From: Sphingomonas nostoxanthinifaciens | Lineage (GTDB): Bacteria; Pseudomonadota; Alphaproteobacteria; Sphingomonadales; Sphingomonadaceae | DNA length: 64,000 nucleotides | Direction of reading: 5' to 3' | NCBI RefSeq assembly: GCF_019930585.1 | Contig: NZ_CP082839.1 | Coordinates: 2,662,001 to 2,726,000, forward strand | Shown here: one piece after another, positions 16,520 to 26,873 of the stretch | Numbering within the stretch: position 1 is the stretch's first letter | How the letters are laid out: every line of letters starts with the position of its first letter | Program-made: the position numbers and the translations under genes | Notes under the pieces: generated by a model | What the model was told of the DNA's origin: nothing | What the model saw: the letters and a program-made list of their open reading frames with translations, nothing else | Databases searched by the model: none

Positions 16520-18699
16520 CAGCCCGCGTGGCTGGATGCTGCGTCGAGATCGACCTTCAGTTCGCGCGGCCAATAGCGCAGCGTGCGACAGGCCTCGACG
16601 AACGCCTTCGCATCCTTCGGCTTGGCGAGCGGCACGAAGCCGTCATCCAGTTCGAGCGGAACGCGCGCTTCGTCGAACAGCGGCTTCGCATTCGCCCCCA
16701 CGCCGATGAACTTGCAGTGGGCGAAGGCATCCGAGACGAAATCCTTCGATGGCGCATCCCGCGCCAGCAATTGCACGCCAGCCGCCGAGGGCAGCACCGC
16801 CACCGCGTCAAACAGCACCGATGGGCCGCCGTCGATCTTCTGCTTGGCGGCGACCGCCGTGCCGTCATCCAGCGTCACCCCGCCGATCTTGGGCGCGACC
16901 ACCTCCCACACCGCGCCCTCGGCATCGAGCGCGCCGGTCAGCGCCGTGAACAACGCTGCATCCGATCCATCGGTGAGGAAGATGCCCATCTTGCGACCCT
17001 TGAAGCTTTTCGGGCCGTTGCCGAGGATGCTGAGCGCGGGCGATGGCGGCAGGTCCAGCGTCGGCTTGGCGGCCTTGGCCGCATCCGGCAACGCCAGTCC
17101 AAGGCCATCGGCTACCGTCGCGGCGAGCCCCTCGTCGATGTTGCGCAAGTGCGAAACCGCCCGCGCACGGATGTCCACGCGCTCGACCTTCGACAGTTCG
17201 AACACGAGCGCGTCGCCGATATGCTTCTGCTCGACCGGCTGCTGGCTCACGAAGAATTGCCGTGCCTGGCTGTAGTGATCGGCAAACGTCTCCGATCGGA
17301 TGCGCTGCTTGGTGGACTGCACGTCCGCCGGGAAGCTCTGGAACCCGATCTCGGGATTTTCGCGCGGGCCACCCTCCGGCCCCCAGCTATTGGGCTCGTA
17401 ATTGGCGCGCCCCTTGGGGTTGCGCATCGCCATGTGGCCATCCTGCTGGAAATTGGCCACCGGGCAGCGCGGCGCGTTGATCGGCAGATGCGTGAAATTC
17501 GGGCTGCCGAGCCGCTTCAGCTGCGTATCGAGATACGAGAAATTGCGCCCGTGCAGCAGCGGATCGTCGGAGAAGTCGATGCCCGGCACGATGTTCTGCG
17601 TGCAGAAGGCGACCTGCTCTGTATTCGCGAAGAAGTTGTCGACGTTGCGGTTGAGCGTCAGCGTGCCGACGATGCGGACCGGAATATGCTCCTCCGGGAT
17701 CAGCTTGGTCGCGTCGAGATGGTCGAACGGCAGGCTGTCCGCCGTCGCCTGATCGAACAATTGCACGCCGAGATCCCATTGCGGAAAGTCGCCGCTCTCG
17801 ATCGCCTGCCACAGGTCGCGGCGATGGAAATCGGGATCGGCGCCGTTGATCTTCACCGCCTCGTTCCACATCACCGACTGCAGGCCCTGGCGCGGCTTCC
17901 AGTGGAATTTGACGAAGGTCGACTTGCCCTCGGCATTGACCAGACGGAAGGTATGGACGCCGAACCCTTCGATCGTGCGGAACGAGCGCGGGATTGTCCG
18001 ATCGGACATCTGCCACATCACCATGTGCCACGCTTCGGGGGTCAGGCTGGCGAAGTCCCAGAAATTGTCGTGCGCCGACTGCGCCTGCGGGAAGGCCCGG
18101 TCGGGTTCCTGCTTCACCGCGTGGACCAGGTCCGGAAACTTCATCGCATCCTGGATGAAAAAGACCGGGATGTTGTTGCCGACAATGTCCCAATTGCCCT
18201 GCTTGGTGTAGAGCTTGACCGCGAACCCGCGCACGTCGCGCGCGAGGTCCATCGATCCCTTGTTGCCCGCCACGGTCGAGAAGCGGACGAACGCCTCGGT
18301 CTGCTGACCGACCGTGCCCAGCACGTCGGCGCGGCTATACTCGGCCAGGCTATTGGTCAACTCGAACACGCCGTGCGCGCCATAGCCGCGCGCATGGACG
18401 ACGCGCTCGGGAATGCGCTCGTGATCGAAGTGGAAGATCTTCTCCCGCAGGATGAAGTCCTCGAGCAGGGTCGGGCCGCGCGGGCCGGCCCTCAGGCTAT
18501 TCTGGTCATCCGCGACCGGCACGCCCTGCTGGGTCGTCATGGTCAGCGCCGCATCGGCTGTGGTCTGATGCGTCTCGCCGCCATTGCCCTGCGCCTCGGC
18601 ATAGCTGGTCGGCAGGTCCGCCCCTGCCGGAAGCGGCGGCGCCTTCGCCGGACTCTCACCCTTGACCTTGCCCGCGGTCTTCATGCTCTTCGCCATCAT
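16519..18699 (-). CDS. katE: Large-subunit monofunctional catalase (HPII type)
   Basis: A 726-residue haem catalase decomposing hydrogen peroxide. Diagnostic segments are the distal histidine region [24 protein letters not shown], the asparagine-containing [13 protein letters not shown], and the proximal tyrosine motif NFSYLDTQ. About 170 C-terminal residues form the class I glutamine-amidotransferase-like domain ([13 protein letters not shown]) unique to large-subunit clade 2 enzymes. The ATG at 18699 is chosen because GGAG lies five bases upstream; the ATG at 18717 has no ribosome site. It is the first gene of the operon leading into the glycosyltransferase through a TGATG overlap. Such catalases are usually stationary-phase or general-stress genes. 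Confidence 0.95.
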   Translation of the reverse strand: MMAKSMKTAGKVKGESPAKAPPLPAGADLPTSYAEAQGNGGETHQTTADAALTMTTQQGVPVADDQNSLRAGPRGPTLLEDFILREKIFHFDHERIPERVVHARGYGAHGVFELTNSLAEYSRADVLGTVGQQTEAFVRFSTVAGNKGSMDLARDVRGFAVKLYTKQGNWDIVGNNIPVFFIQDAMKFPDLVHAVKQEPDRAFPQAQSAHDNFWDFASLTPEAWHMVMWQMSDRTIPRSFRTIEGFGVHTFRLVNAEGKSTFVKFHWKPRQGLQSVMWNEAVKINGADPDFHRRDLWQAIESGDFPQWDLGVQLFDQATADSLPFDHLDATKLIPEEHIPVRIVGTLTLNRNVDNFFANTEQVAFCTQNIVPGIDFSDDPLLHGRNFSYLDTQLKRLGSPNFTHLPINAPRCPVANFQQDGHMAMRNPKGRANYEPNSWGPEGGPRENPEIGFQSFPADVQSTKQRIRSETFADHYSQARQFFVSQQPVEQKHIGDALVFELSKVERVDIRARAVSHLRNIDEGLAATVADGLGLALPDAAKAAKPTLDLPPSPALSILGNGPKSFKGRKMGIFLTDGSDAALFTALTGALDAEGAVWEVVAPKIGGVTLDDGTAVAAKQKIDGGPSVLFDAVAVLPSAAGVQLLARDAPSKDFVSDAFAHCKFIGVGANAKPLFDEARVPLELDDGFVPLAKPKDAKAFVEACRTLRYWPRELKVDLDAASSHAG

Positions 18700-18738
18700 G
18701 GAATCTCCAGTCGGCATGGTTAATTAGTATCCCCGCGC

Positions 18739-18763
18739 GACGTGGCCAGTCTTATATTTTTCC
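18739..18763 (-). promoter_or_regulatory. Weak EcfG-like promoter candidate for katE
   Basis: On the minus strand GGAAA, a 16-base spacer and CGTC occur about 40 bases before the catalase ATG. This departs by one base in each half from the alphaproteobacterial general-stress sigma consensus GGAAC-N16/17-CGTT. It is position-compatible but not convincing alone. Confidence 0.25.
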
Positions 18764-18780
18764 GTCAGAGTGGAACTTAC

Positions 18781-20286
18781 CTACAGAGCGATCGTGGGCG
18801 CATTGGCGCCGCTAACCTGCATTAGTCGAGCGTTTTGATCGACCAGGATCGCGCTCGCTTCGTTGAGACCGACGATCTCGACTGCGATCCCGTGACGGCG
18901 CAACTTCGCGACGACATCGTCGAGAGCACCGACTGCTGTGATATCCCACAGATGCGCCGTGGTTAGATCGATCGTTACGTTCGCCGCGGTGTCGCGCAGA
19001 TCGAACCGGTCCGCGAAGATGTCCGCGCTCGCGAAGAAGATTTGGCCCGAGACGACATAGGTCCGGCGATCGGCGGCCGGATCGTAGCGGCTGTCCACCG
19101 CCATCAGCCGCGTCACCTTGAACGCGAAGAAGACGCCGCTGAGCAGCACGCCGACCGCGACCCCCGCCGCGAGATCGTGCGTGGCGACCGTCACCACCAC
19201 GGTCGCGAGCATGACGACGCCCGACATTCGCGGATGGCGCCCGAGATCGCGCAGCGATCCCCACGAAAAGGTGCTGATCGCGACCATGATCATGATCGCG
19301 ACCAAAGCCGCCACCGGCACCTGCGCGACAATCGGGCGCAGCGGCACGATCACCGCGAGCAGGAACACGCCGGCGACCAGCGTCGAGAGCCGTCCGCGCC
19401 CGCCATAGCGCACGTTGCCGACGGTCTGGCCGATCATCCCGCAGCCGGCGATCCCTCCGAACAGGCCCGCCGCCATGTTGGCCACGCCGAGGCCGGTGCA
19501 TTCGCGCGCCTTGGAGCTGGTCGTCTCGGTCAGATCATCGACCACGCTCGCCGTCATCATCGACTCCAGCAGCCCGACCGCCGCCATCGCCAGCGCGAAC
19601 GGCGCGACGATCCGCAGCGTCTTCCACGTCATCGGCGGATGCGGGATCGCCAGCGTGGGCAATGCGGTGGCCAACCGGCCGAGGTCGATGACGGTGTGGA
19701 TCGGCATCGGAAAGGCGATGCTGATCGCGGTCAGCACGACGATGCAGATGAGCGGCGACGGGATCGCGGTGGTCAGGCGCGGCAGCAGGTAGATGATCGC
19801 AAGGCCGAGCGCGATCATCGCATAAGTGTGCCAGGTCACGCCCAGCATCTGCGGCACCTGCGCCGAGAAGATCAGGATCGCGAGCGCGTTGACGAAGCCG
19901 GTGCGGACCGATCGCGAGACGAAGCGCATCAGCACATCGAGCTTCAACAGCCCGAACACGATCTGAAACAGCCCGGCGAGCAAGGTCGCGGCAAGAAGAT
20001 ATTGGATGCCGTAGCCGTGGACCAAAGCCGCTGCGACCAGCGCGACCGATCCGGCCGCACCGGAGATCATCGCCGGGCGACCGCCGAGAAAGGCAATGAC
20101 GATGCCGATCACGAACGAGGCGAACAGCCCGACCTCGGGCGAGACACCGGCGACGAAGGAGAAGGCGATCACCTCCGGGATGAGCGCGAAGGTGCCGACC
20201 ATGCCGGCCAGCACGTCGCGCCGCGCGGCGGCTGCGCCGGAAAACCATTCGGCGCGATAGTGCGAGAGCATGTTTTGGGAGGTCAT
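18781..20286 (-). CDS. SulP family anion transporter with STAS domain
   Basis: A 501-residue inner-membrane transporter of the SulP/SLC26 family. About eleven hydrophobic segments span residues 25-400, including FALIPEVIAFSFVAGVSPEVGLFASF near the N-terminus, typical of SulP. A C-terminal STAS domain (residues 405-500, with VSGQIFFASADIF and TIDLTTAHLWDITAVGAL) is regulatory. Substrates in the family include sulfate, bicarbonate and other anions; the present one cannot be read. It lies upstream of katE with about 80 bases between, possibly in the same transcript. Start ATG 20286 has only a poor ribosome site. Confidence 0.9.
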   Translation of the reverse strand: MTSQNMLSHYRAEWFSGAAAARRDVLAGMVGTFALIPEVIAFSFVAGVSPEVGLFASFVIGIVIAFLGGRPAMISGAAGSVALVAAALVHGYGIQYLLAATLLAGLFQIVFGLLKLDVLMRFVSRSVRTGFVNALAILIFSAQVPQMLGVTWHTYAMIALGLAIIYLLPRLTTAIPSPLICIVVLTAISIAFPMPIHTVIDLGRLATALPTLAIPHPPMTWKTLRIVAPFALAMAAVGLLESMMTASVVDDLTETTSSKARECTGLGVANMAAGLFGGIAGCGMIGQTVGNVRYGGRGRLSTLVAGVFLLAVIVPLRPIVAQVPVAALVAIMIMVAISTFSWGSLRDLGRHPRMSGVVMLATVVVTVATHDLAAGVAVGVLLSGVFFAFKVTRLMAVDSRYDPAADRRTYVVSGQIFFASADIFADRFDLRDTAANVTIDLTTAHLWDITAVGALDDVVAKLRRHGIAVEIVGLNEASAILVDQNARLMQVSGANAPTIAL

Positions 20287-20472
20287 GAAGCATTCCGCAT
20301 GGGCCGCCCATGCGCTCGGTTTCGACGAGACGATCAGCTGGTGGGCGGTGTGCGTTGTCCGGCGGATCGGCGGCCGGAATAGCCACCCGGAATTTCACCG
20401 GGTCCAGAGCGAGTGGCGCCGGCTAACGCAGATCGTCCGGACCCGCAACGGCCATCTGCGCGCGCGGCCGCC

Positions 20473-21603
20473 CTACCGCGTCTCGCCCCAATAGAAGATC
20501 GACCGGTCGTCGTGGGTCGGCAGGCCGACGCCCTGTACCCGCGGCGCGACCCGGAACAGGCTGGACAGCATCAGCGCGATCAGCTCGGGCTGGCGTCCGG
20601 TATCGGTCTTGACGAAGATCTGCTTCAGATATCCGCGCGCGGTCAGCAACTTGATGCGCATCGCCTTGGCCGCCGCCATCAAGGTGGCGCCCTGCACCAG
20701 ATGCCCGACAAGGCGTGTCTCCACCGGCGTGAGGCGGTAAAGCGCGCAGAGCGGAGGTAGCAGCCGCTGGGCATCGACGCGCGGATCGATCAGGTAGATC
20801 GCGGCGGCGGCCGCCCCCGGCCCAAGGCCGCTTATCGGCAACACCGTCGCCACGAGCGACGGCAGGCCCTGCCGGCGGACGGTCAGCATCGGCGCCAGCG
20901 ACGGCGAACGAACGTCGCCGTCGGCGCCAAGGCTCGCATGGGCGAGCGCGGCCTGCAGCGACACCGCATCCGAAAGGTTGGTGGCGCGCACGCTGCCATT
21001 GATCCGGCACAATCCATTGCCGGTCGCGAGCAAAACCTCGGCCGACTGGTTGGCGTGGATGATGGTTCCGAAATCATCCACCAGCAGCAGCCCGGCCTCC
21101 CACGCGTCGACCGCATGCTGGAGCGCGGTGAACCGATCGATCCTGTGGCGATGCGCCCACCACAACCGCGCGATCCCCACGATGACCCCGCGGCGCGCCG
21201 ACACGATCGAAAGCGCCGCGATGCGGGCCGCGGCGGGCCAGCTTGCCCGGCTGAGTGCGATCAGCAACGGCCCGGCACCATGGTCCGAAAGATCGAAGAG
21301 CAGCATCTCCCCGCAGCCATCCAGAACGACGCGCCGGCATCCGTCCGGCGGCTGCGGATCGGGCATTGCGAAACCGCAGGGCAGGATCTGGTCGATCGCG
21401 CGTTGCTCCAGTCCGACGGCACCGATCAGGACCGGGCTGCTGGAGAGTCGATCGAGATGTGCGAGCAACGCGCCCGCGGAATGCGCGGCGGTGGCGATTT
21501 CGCACAATATCGCCCTGATGAGGCCTTCCTCCGATTCGGCACGCTCCCGAAGAGAGGCGCACCGATGCCGCCCAGAGACAATGTCGTGGACGGCAGCTGC
21601 CAT
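20473..21603 (-). CDS. LuxR-type HTH regulator with PAS-like sensor region
   Basis: A 376-residue DNA-binding regulator. Residues 1-180 have no recognised domain; residues 180-300 include GLLLVDDFGTIIHANQSAEVLL, a PAS-like opening. The C-terminal 65 residues form a LuxR-type helix-turn-helix beginning RLTPVETRLVGHLVQGATL and continuing with ARGYLKQIFVKTDTGRQPEL. No response-regulator receiver domain is present. ATG 21603 is preceded by a G-rich tract. It is divergent from a Crp/Fnr-type regulator across a 284-base spacer, and upstream of SulP on the same strand. The signal is unknown. Confidence 0.82.
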   Translation of the reverse strand: MAAAVHDIVSGRHRCASLRERAESEEGLIRAILCEIATAAHSAGALLAHLDRLSSSPVLIGAVGLEQRAIDQILPCGFAMPDPQPPDGCRRVVLDGCGEMLLFDLSDHGAGPLLIALSRASWPAAARIAALSIVSARRGVIVGIARLWWAHRHRIDRFTALQHAVDAWEAGLLLVDDFGTIIHANQSAEVLLATGNGLCRINGSVRATNLSDAVSLQAALAHASLGADGDVRSPSLAPMLTVRRQGLPSLVATVLPISGLGPGAAAAAIYLIDPRVDAQRLLPPLCALYRLTPVETRLVGHLVQGATLMAAAKAMRIKLLTARGYLKQIFVKTDTGRQPELIALMLSSLFRVAPRVQGVGLPTHDDRSIFYWGETR

Positions 21604-21887
21604 CGCAATATCCCCCCCCGGTTTGCGCGTGACGCATCTTTGTTCATGCCTCATACAATTTGGTCCGGCCCTGCATTTTAATCCAGGTTAAGTCATGAGA
21701 ACTCAGCTTTATGGATATCGCGAGATCATCCGCAGCCAACGCCGAGTGTTGCTCGGTTCATCCGTCGCGGTGAGTCGATCTCGCCAAATAGATCAATCGC
21801 CCGGTTCAATCGGACTGCACATGGCATTCGATTGGGGGGCGATAAATTCCGGGCCTTCATGTTCAACCCCCGGGGGGGCGCAACAGC
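21604..21887. other. Divergent regulatory spacer between two regulators
   Basis: A 284-base spacer, with less GC than its surroundings, separating the LuxR-type and Crp-type genes. No perfect FNR or Crp dyad was recognised; a single TTGAT half-site (minus strand, near 21800) has no partner. It should hold both promoters. Confidence 0.5.
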
Positions 21888-22670
21888 GTGTTGGTCGAGG
21901 GGCAAAGCGAAGGAGACGTGGCATCGGATGCCGTGCTCGGTGCGCTCGGCAGGCTCGGGACGCTGAGCAACGCCGATCATCGGCTGATCCGCTCAGGCTT
22001 GGGCGCGGGCATCCGCAGGTTCGATGCGCGATCGAGCGTGATGACCGAGGGCATGGGCCCGGCGCGTGGGCTGCTGGTCGTCGACGGGTGGGCACGCCAG
22101 TCGCAAACGCTGCCCGACGGGCGAACGCACCTGCACGAAGTGCTGATTCCCGGTGACCTTTACGACCTGAACATATTCTCGCGCGGCGTCGCCGACTGCT
22201 CGATCACGACGCTGAGCCGCGTGACGATCGTCGAGTTCCGGTGCGAGCGCCTGCGCCTGCTGGTCGAGCAGTCGGCGGCGCTGTCGCGCGCGCTGTGGCA
22301 TCACACGCTGATGGCGACCGCCGTTTCGAGGGAGCGGGCGATGAGCATGGGGCTGCGCACCGCCGTCGAGCGCGTGGCGCATTTCTTCTGCGAATTGCAC
22401 GCCCGGATGCGGGTGATCGGGCAAGCCGACGGCGTGAGCATGCCGATGCCATTGCCACTTACCCAGGCCGATCTGGCGGAGGCGACCGGCCTGACGCCGG
22501 TCCACGTCAACCGCATCCTCCAGGATTTGCGCACCCGCTCGTTCATTCGGCTGTCGCACCGTGAACTGGAGATCCTGAACATCGGCGGTCTTCGCGAAAT
22601 CGCCATGTTCAACGACGCCTACCTCCTGTCCCCGCGACAGACGAGCAACGACGATCAACCTAAGTTATAA
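21888..22670 (+). CDS. Crp/Fnr family transcriptional regulator
   Basis: A 260-residue regulator. An N-terminal cyclic-nucleotide-binding-like beta-roll covers residues 20-145 (EVLIPGDLYDLNIFS, a dimerisation helix about 140-165), and a winged helix-turn-helix contains LTQADLAEATGLTPVHVNRIL near residues 190-210. The N-terminus lacks the cysteine cluster of FNR, so oxygen sensing through an iron-sulfur centre is unlikely. Start GTG 21888 follows a G-rich Shine-Dalgarno. It is divergent from the LuxR-type gene. Targets are not deducible. Confidence 0.88.
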   Translation: MLVEGQSEGDVASDAVLGALGRLGTLSNADHRLIRSGLGAGIRRFDARSSVMTEGMGPARGLLVVDGWARQSQTLPDGRTHLHEVLIPGDLYDLNIFSRGVADCSITTLSRVTIVEFRCERLRLLVEQSAALSRALWHHTLMATAVSRERAMSMGLRTAVERVAHFFCELHARMRVIGQADGVSMPMPLPLTQADLAEATGLTPVHVNRILQDLRTRSFIRLSHRELEILNIGGLREIAMFNDAYLLSPRQTSNDDQPKL

Positions 22671-22780
22671 ATAAAATCGGCCGCTTCCGTGACTTGTGTT
22701 AGTGTGGACGGACGCTGGAAGCCTCAAAACCTCCGTTGCGGGTCACGATGATCCTTCGACGCTCGGGAAAGGGGAATTCC

Positions 22781-23449
22781 ATGAGACGAACGCCAAAAGT
22801 CCTCGCGGCGCTCGTCGCCACGCTGTGCGGGACGCATGCGTCGGCGACCCTGCTGCTTTCGCCCAGTTCGGGCGTGCCCCTCAGCCTTTTCTCCGGCTCG
22901 CTGGGAACATATGTCGACGGCGCAGAGCTCAGCGGGTCGGCGCAGACATTCTCCGGCACGATCCGCGCCGCCGTCTACCGCGAGGCGAGCGGAACGCTCG
23001 ATTTTCTGTACCAATTCTACAATTGGGGGCCGGGAACCGACGGGGTCAGCAACGCGATCTCGCGGATGTCCTTCTATCAGTTCGATGGTTTCACGATCGA
23101 CGCCGAATATAGTGATGCCGATCTCGACGGCGCCGGGATCTTCACCGTAGCGAACAATCCCGGCACAGCGGCGACGGCGGACCGATCCGACGGGGTCATC
23201 GGCATCAACTACGATGTCACCAACAAGGTCGCACTGGCGGAGACATCGTCGACCTATATCTTCCGTACCGATGCCACCAGCTACGGCGCCGGCACCGCAT
23301 CGGTGATCGACGGGTCGACGCTGACCCGCACCGCATTCGCCCCCGCCGCCGTTCCCGAACTCGGCACGTGGATGGCGATGGCGGCGGGCTTCGGCATGCT
23401 CGGCCGCAGCGCGCGGGTCCGGCGCAGGTCGTCGTCGTCGCTGGCGTGA
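22781..23449 (+). CDS. Secreted protein with variant PEP-CTERM anchor
   Basis: A 222-residue exported protein. A signal peptide occupies residues 1-22 (KVLAALVATLCGTHASA). The middle is Gly/Ser/Thr-rich beta-structure without a known domain. The C-terminus has the tripartite sorting signal: PELGTW, a hydrophobic helix (MAMAAGFGMLG) and an Arg-rich tail. The motif reads Pro-Glu-Leu, not Pro-Glu-Pro, a variant of the PEP-CTERM signal cut by exosortase. GGGGA precedes ATG 22781. Related proteins are often linked with exopolysaccharide, consistent with sugar genes further right, but no exosortase is in the window. Confidence 0.82.
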   Translation: MRRTPKVLAALVATLCGTHASATLLLSPSSGVPLSLFSGSLGTYVDGAELSGSAQTFSGTIRAAVYREASGTLDFLYQFYNWGPGTDGVSNAISRMSFYQFDGFTIDAEYSDADLDGAGIFTVANNPGTAATADRSDGVIGINYDVTNKVALAETSSTYIFRTDATSYGAGTASVIDGSTLTRTAFAPAAVPELGTWMAMAAGFGMLGRSARVRRRSSSSLA

Positions 23450-23489
23450 CCACGCGCGGCGAACGAATGCCGGTGGGATATATCGAAGG

Positions 23490-24704
<1,215 letters not shown>

Positions 24705-24729
24705 TCAAGCTAACCGCAGCGTCGCCGGG

Positions 24730-25653
24730 ATGGACATGGCCGCACCCGCATTTTACTTGGACGATCCGGCCGGAGAGACGCGCGTGACCATCGGGACGGT
24801 GCCAACCTTCTACCTCTACGGAGAGCCGCATCGCGCGGTGGAGGATGGCTTCGTCCACGCCGAGGCGATCGACGATCGTTCGCGGCCGAGCGCGTGGACG
24901 ATCCGTCCGCACACTCATATGCGGCTCGCCCATATCTTCTTCCTCGCCACCGGCGGCGCGACCGTCCGGGTCAACGACGAGACCCATCGCTGCACGGCGC
25001 CGTGCCTGATGCTGGTGCCGGCGACGGTGATCCACGGCTTCGACTGGATCGAGGAGACGAGCGGCGCGGTCGTCACGGTGGCCGCACGCCGCCTCGCCGC
25101 CTTGGCCGCGCTGGCGCCCGAAATCGCCGATCTGCTGGCGCGGTTCGAGGTGATACCGCTCGCCGCCAACGACGCGGCGCGCGTCGAAACATGCGCCGCC
25201 GATCTGATGCGCGAGCTCGGCTGGTCGAAGATCGGCCATGACGCGGCGATCCAGTCGCTGCTGCTGGCTTTGCTCGTCACCGCACTGCGGCTGCGCGAGG
25301 CGCCCCCGACGCGCGACGATACGCGCCAGCGGTTGCTGGTGGCACGGCTGCGTGCGCGGATCGAGGCACGCTTCCGCCTGCGCGAGCCGGTTTCGGCTTA
25401 TGCGAGCGCGCTCGGCGCGAGCGAAACCGCGCTTCGCGCCGCCTGCGCCAGCGTCGCCGGCAGTTCGCCGGCGGCGATGATCGACGAGCGCGCGCTGCTG
25501 GAGGCGCGACGCGCGCTGATCTTCTCCGATCAGCCGATCGGACAACTCGCGCTCGCGCTCGGCTTCGAGGATCCGGCCTATTTCTCGCGCTTCTTCACCC
25601 GCCATATCGGCCGCTCGCCGCGAACGTATCGGGCGGAGCAGCATAAGGGATGA
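24730..25653 (+). CDS. AraC family regulator, probable pobA activator
   Basis: A 307-residue AraC/XylS-type regulator. The N-terminal cupin-like ligand domain includes the histidines of RPHTHMRLAHIFFL (residues 58-71) and GATVRVNDETHR. The C-terminal double helix-turn-helix spans about 210-300 and ends in LALGFEDPAYFSRFFTRHIGRSPRTYR (in two parts). Divergent placement next to pobA indicates a PobR-like activator answering to 4-hydroxybenzoate, which is inference from context. ATG 24730 lacks a strong ribosome site; ATG 24736 is possible. Confidence 0.85.
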   Translation: MDMAAPAFYLDDPAGETRVTIGTVPTFYLYGEPHRAVEDGFVHAEAIDDRSRPSAWTIRPHTHMRLAHIFFLATGGATVRVNDETHRCTAPCLMLVPATVIHGFDWIEETSGAVVTVAARRLAALAALAPEIADLLARFEVIPLAANDAARVETCAADLMRELGWSKIGHDAAIQSLLLALLVTALRLREAPPTRDDTRQRLLVARLRARIEARFRLREPVSAYASALGASETALRAACASVAGSSPAAMIDERALLEARRALIFSDQPIGQLALALGFEDPAYFSRFFTRHIGRSPRTYRAEQHKG

Positions 25654-25708
25654 CATTGCGACCTTCGCGCCGTTGACAGGGCGGCGGCTTGCTTCGACCA
25701 AAGGGCTT

Positions 25709-26758
25709 ATGGTGACGAGGCAACCGAGGCGGACCGCAGGCGCGGTCACGGTCCACGACGTGGCGCAGCATGCCGGCGTCTCGCCGATGACGGTCTCGCG
25801 CGTCATCAACAACGACGCCGCGGTTCGTCCGCAGACACGCAAGCGCGTCGAGGCGTCGATCCGCGTCCTCGGCTATCGGCCCAATCCCAATGCGCGCGCG
25901 CTGAGCGGCAGGGTCCCGGCCAAGGTCGCCCTGCTCCACCGCTTCCCGAGCCCGATCCATCTCGGCGAATTCGCGATCAGCCTGCTGGAAGTGGTCGCGC
26001 GCGCGCATGTCGACATCGCCTTCCACCGTGTCTCGGATCCGTCCGACGTGCAGGGCGTGATGAAGGAGCTTGCGATCGGCAAGGTACGCGGCGTGATCCT
26101 GACGCCGCCGTTGGCGGACGACGCCGCGCTGGTGCTGCAGCTCAAGACGGCGAACATCGCGGTCGTCGCAACAGGAGCGATGCGTGCCGAGCGGCGCCTG
26201 CCGTGGGTGGGCATCGACGACCGCCACGCTGCCAGCGCGATGACCGAGCATCTGCTGTCGCTCGGCCACCGCCGGATCGGGTTCATCAAGGGCGTGCCGG
26301 GGTTCGCGTCCGCCGAAGTCCGCTTCGCCGGCTATGTCGCGGCGCTGGCGGCAGCGGGGCTGGAGGTCGACGAGGATCTCGTGACATCGGGCGAATATGA
26401 CTATCGTTCGGGGGCCAAGGCGGCCGAGCGGCTGCTGTCGCACCGCGATCCGCCCACCGCGATCTTTGCCAGCAACGACGAAATGGCGGCGGCGACGGTC
26501 GCCGTGGCGCATCGGCGCGGGCTGGGCGTGCCCGACGACGTGTCGGTCTGCGGCTTCGACGATACCGTCATCGCCACCACCATATTCCCGGAGCTGACGA
26601 CGATCCGGCGGCCGACCGACGAGATCACCCACATCGCGGTGGATTTGCTGATCGCCTCGATCGGCAAGCCGCCGCGACCGGGCGGCGAGCTGCCGCACAT
26701 GCTGCTCGACTATGAGCTGATCCGCCGCGAATCCGCCGGACCGCCCAGGCCGCGCTGA
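25709..26758 (+). CDS. LacI family transcriptional repressor
   Basis: A 349-residue repressor. The helix-turn-helix VTVHDVAQHAGVSPMTVSRV sits at residues 13-32, followed by the hinge region NPNARALSG. The periplasmic-binding-protein-like sugar-sensing domain includes VGIDDRHAASAMTEHLLSLGHRRIGFI and IFASNDEMAAATVAVAHRRG. It is preceded by AAGGG and ATG 25709. It stands upstream of, and in the same direction as, a GH3 glycosidase whose promoter contains a perfect LacI-type palindrome, so it probably represses that gene and responds to a released sugar such as xylose or a beta-glucoside. Confidence 0.92.
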   Translation: MVTRQPRRTAGAVTVHDVAQHAGVSPMTVSRVINNDAAVRPQTRKRVEASIRVLGYRPNPNARALSGRVPAKVALLHRFPSPIHLGEFAISLLEVVARAHVDIAFHRVSDPSDVQGVMKELAIGKVRGVILTPPLADDAALVLQLKTANIAVVATGAMRAERRLPWVGIDDRHAASAMTEHLLSLGHRRIGFIKGVPGFASAEVRFAGYVAALAAAGLEVDEDLVTSGEYDYRSGAKAAERLLSHRDPPTAIFASNDEMAAATVAVAHRRGLGVPDDVSVCGFDDTVIATTIFPELTTIRRPTDEITHIAVDLLIASIGKPPRPGGELPHMLLDYELIRRESAGPPRPR

Positions 26759-26809
26759 CGCATCGGCCGGCGACGCGCGCCGCATCAAAATCCCGTCGAT
26801 CTCTGCCGC

Positions 26810-26823
26810 GGTTAGCGCTAACC
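26810..26823. promoter_or_regulatory. LacI-type operator upstream of GH3 gene
   Basis: GGTTAGCGCTAACC is a perfect 14-bp palindrome with the central CG typical of LacI-family operators, closely resembling the TTAGCGCTAA core reported for alphaproteobacterial sugar repressors such as Caulobacter XylR. It lies 51 bases after the LacI gene and 51 bases before the GH3 ATG. Confidence 0.75.
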
Positions 26824-26873
26824 TGACCGCCACGCCGCCCCACGAAGGGCGGCCCATAACGATGGGAGAGGTC

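Noticed and set aside
16498..18723. 741-codon antisense frame over katE
   Set aside because: Catalase motifs on the minus strand leave no doubt which strand codes.
18772..18776. GGAAC resembling the EcfG -35 element near katE
   Set aside because: It points away from katE, with no gene in the right direction.
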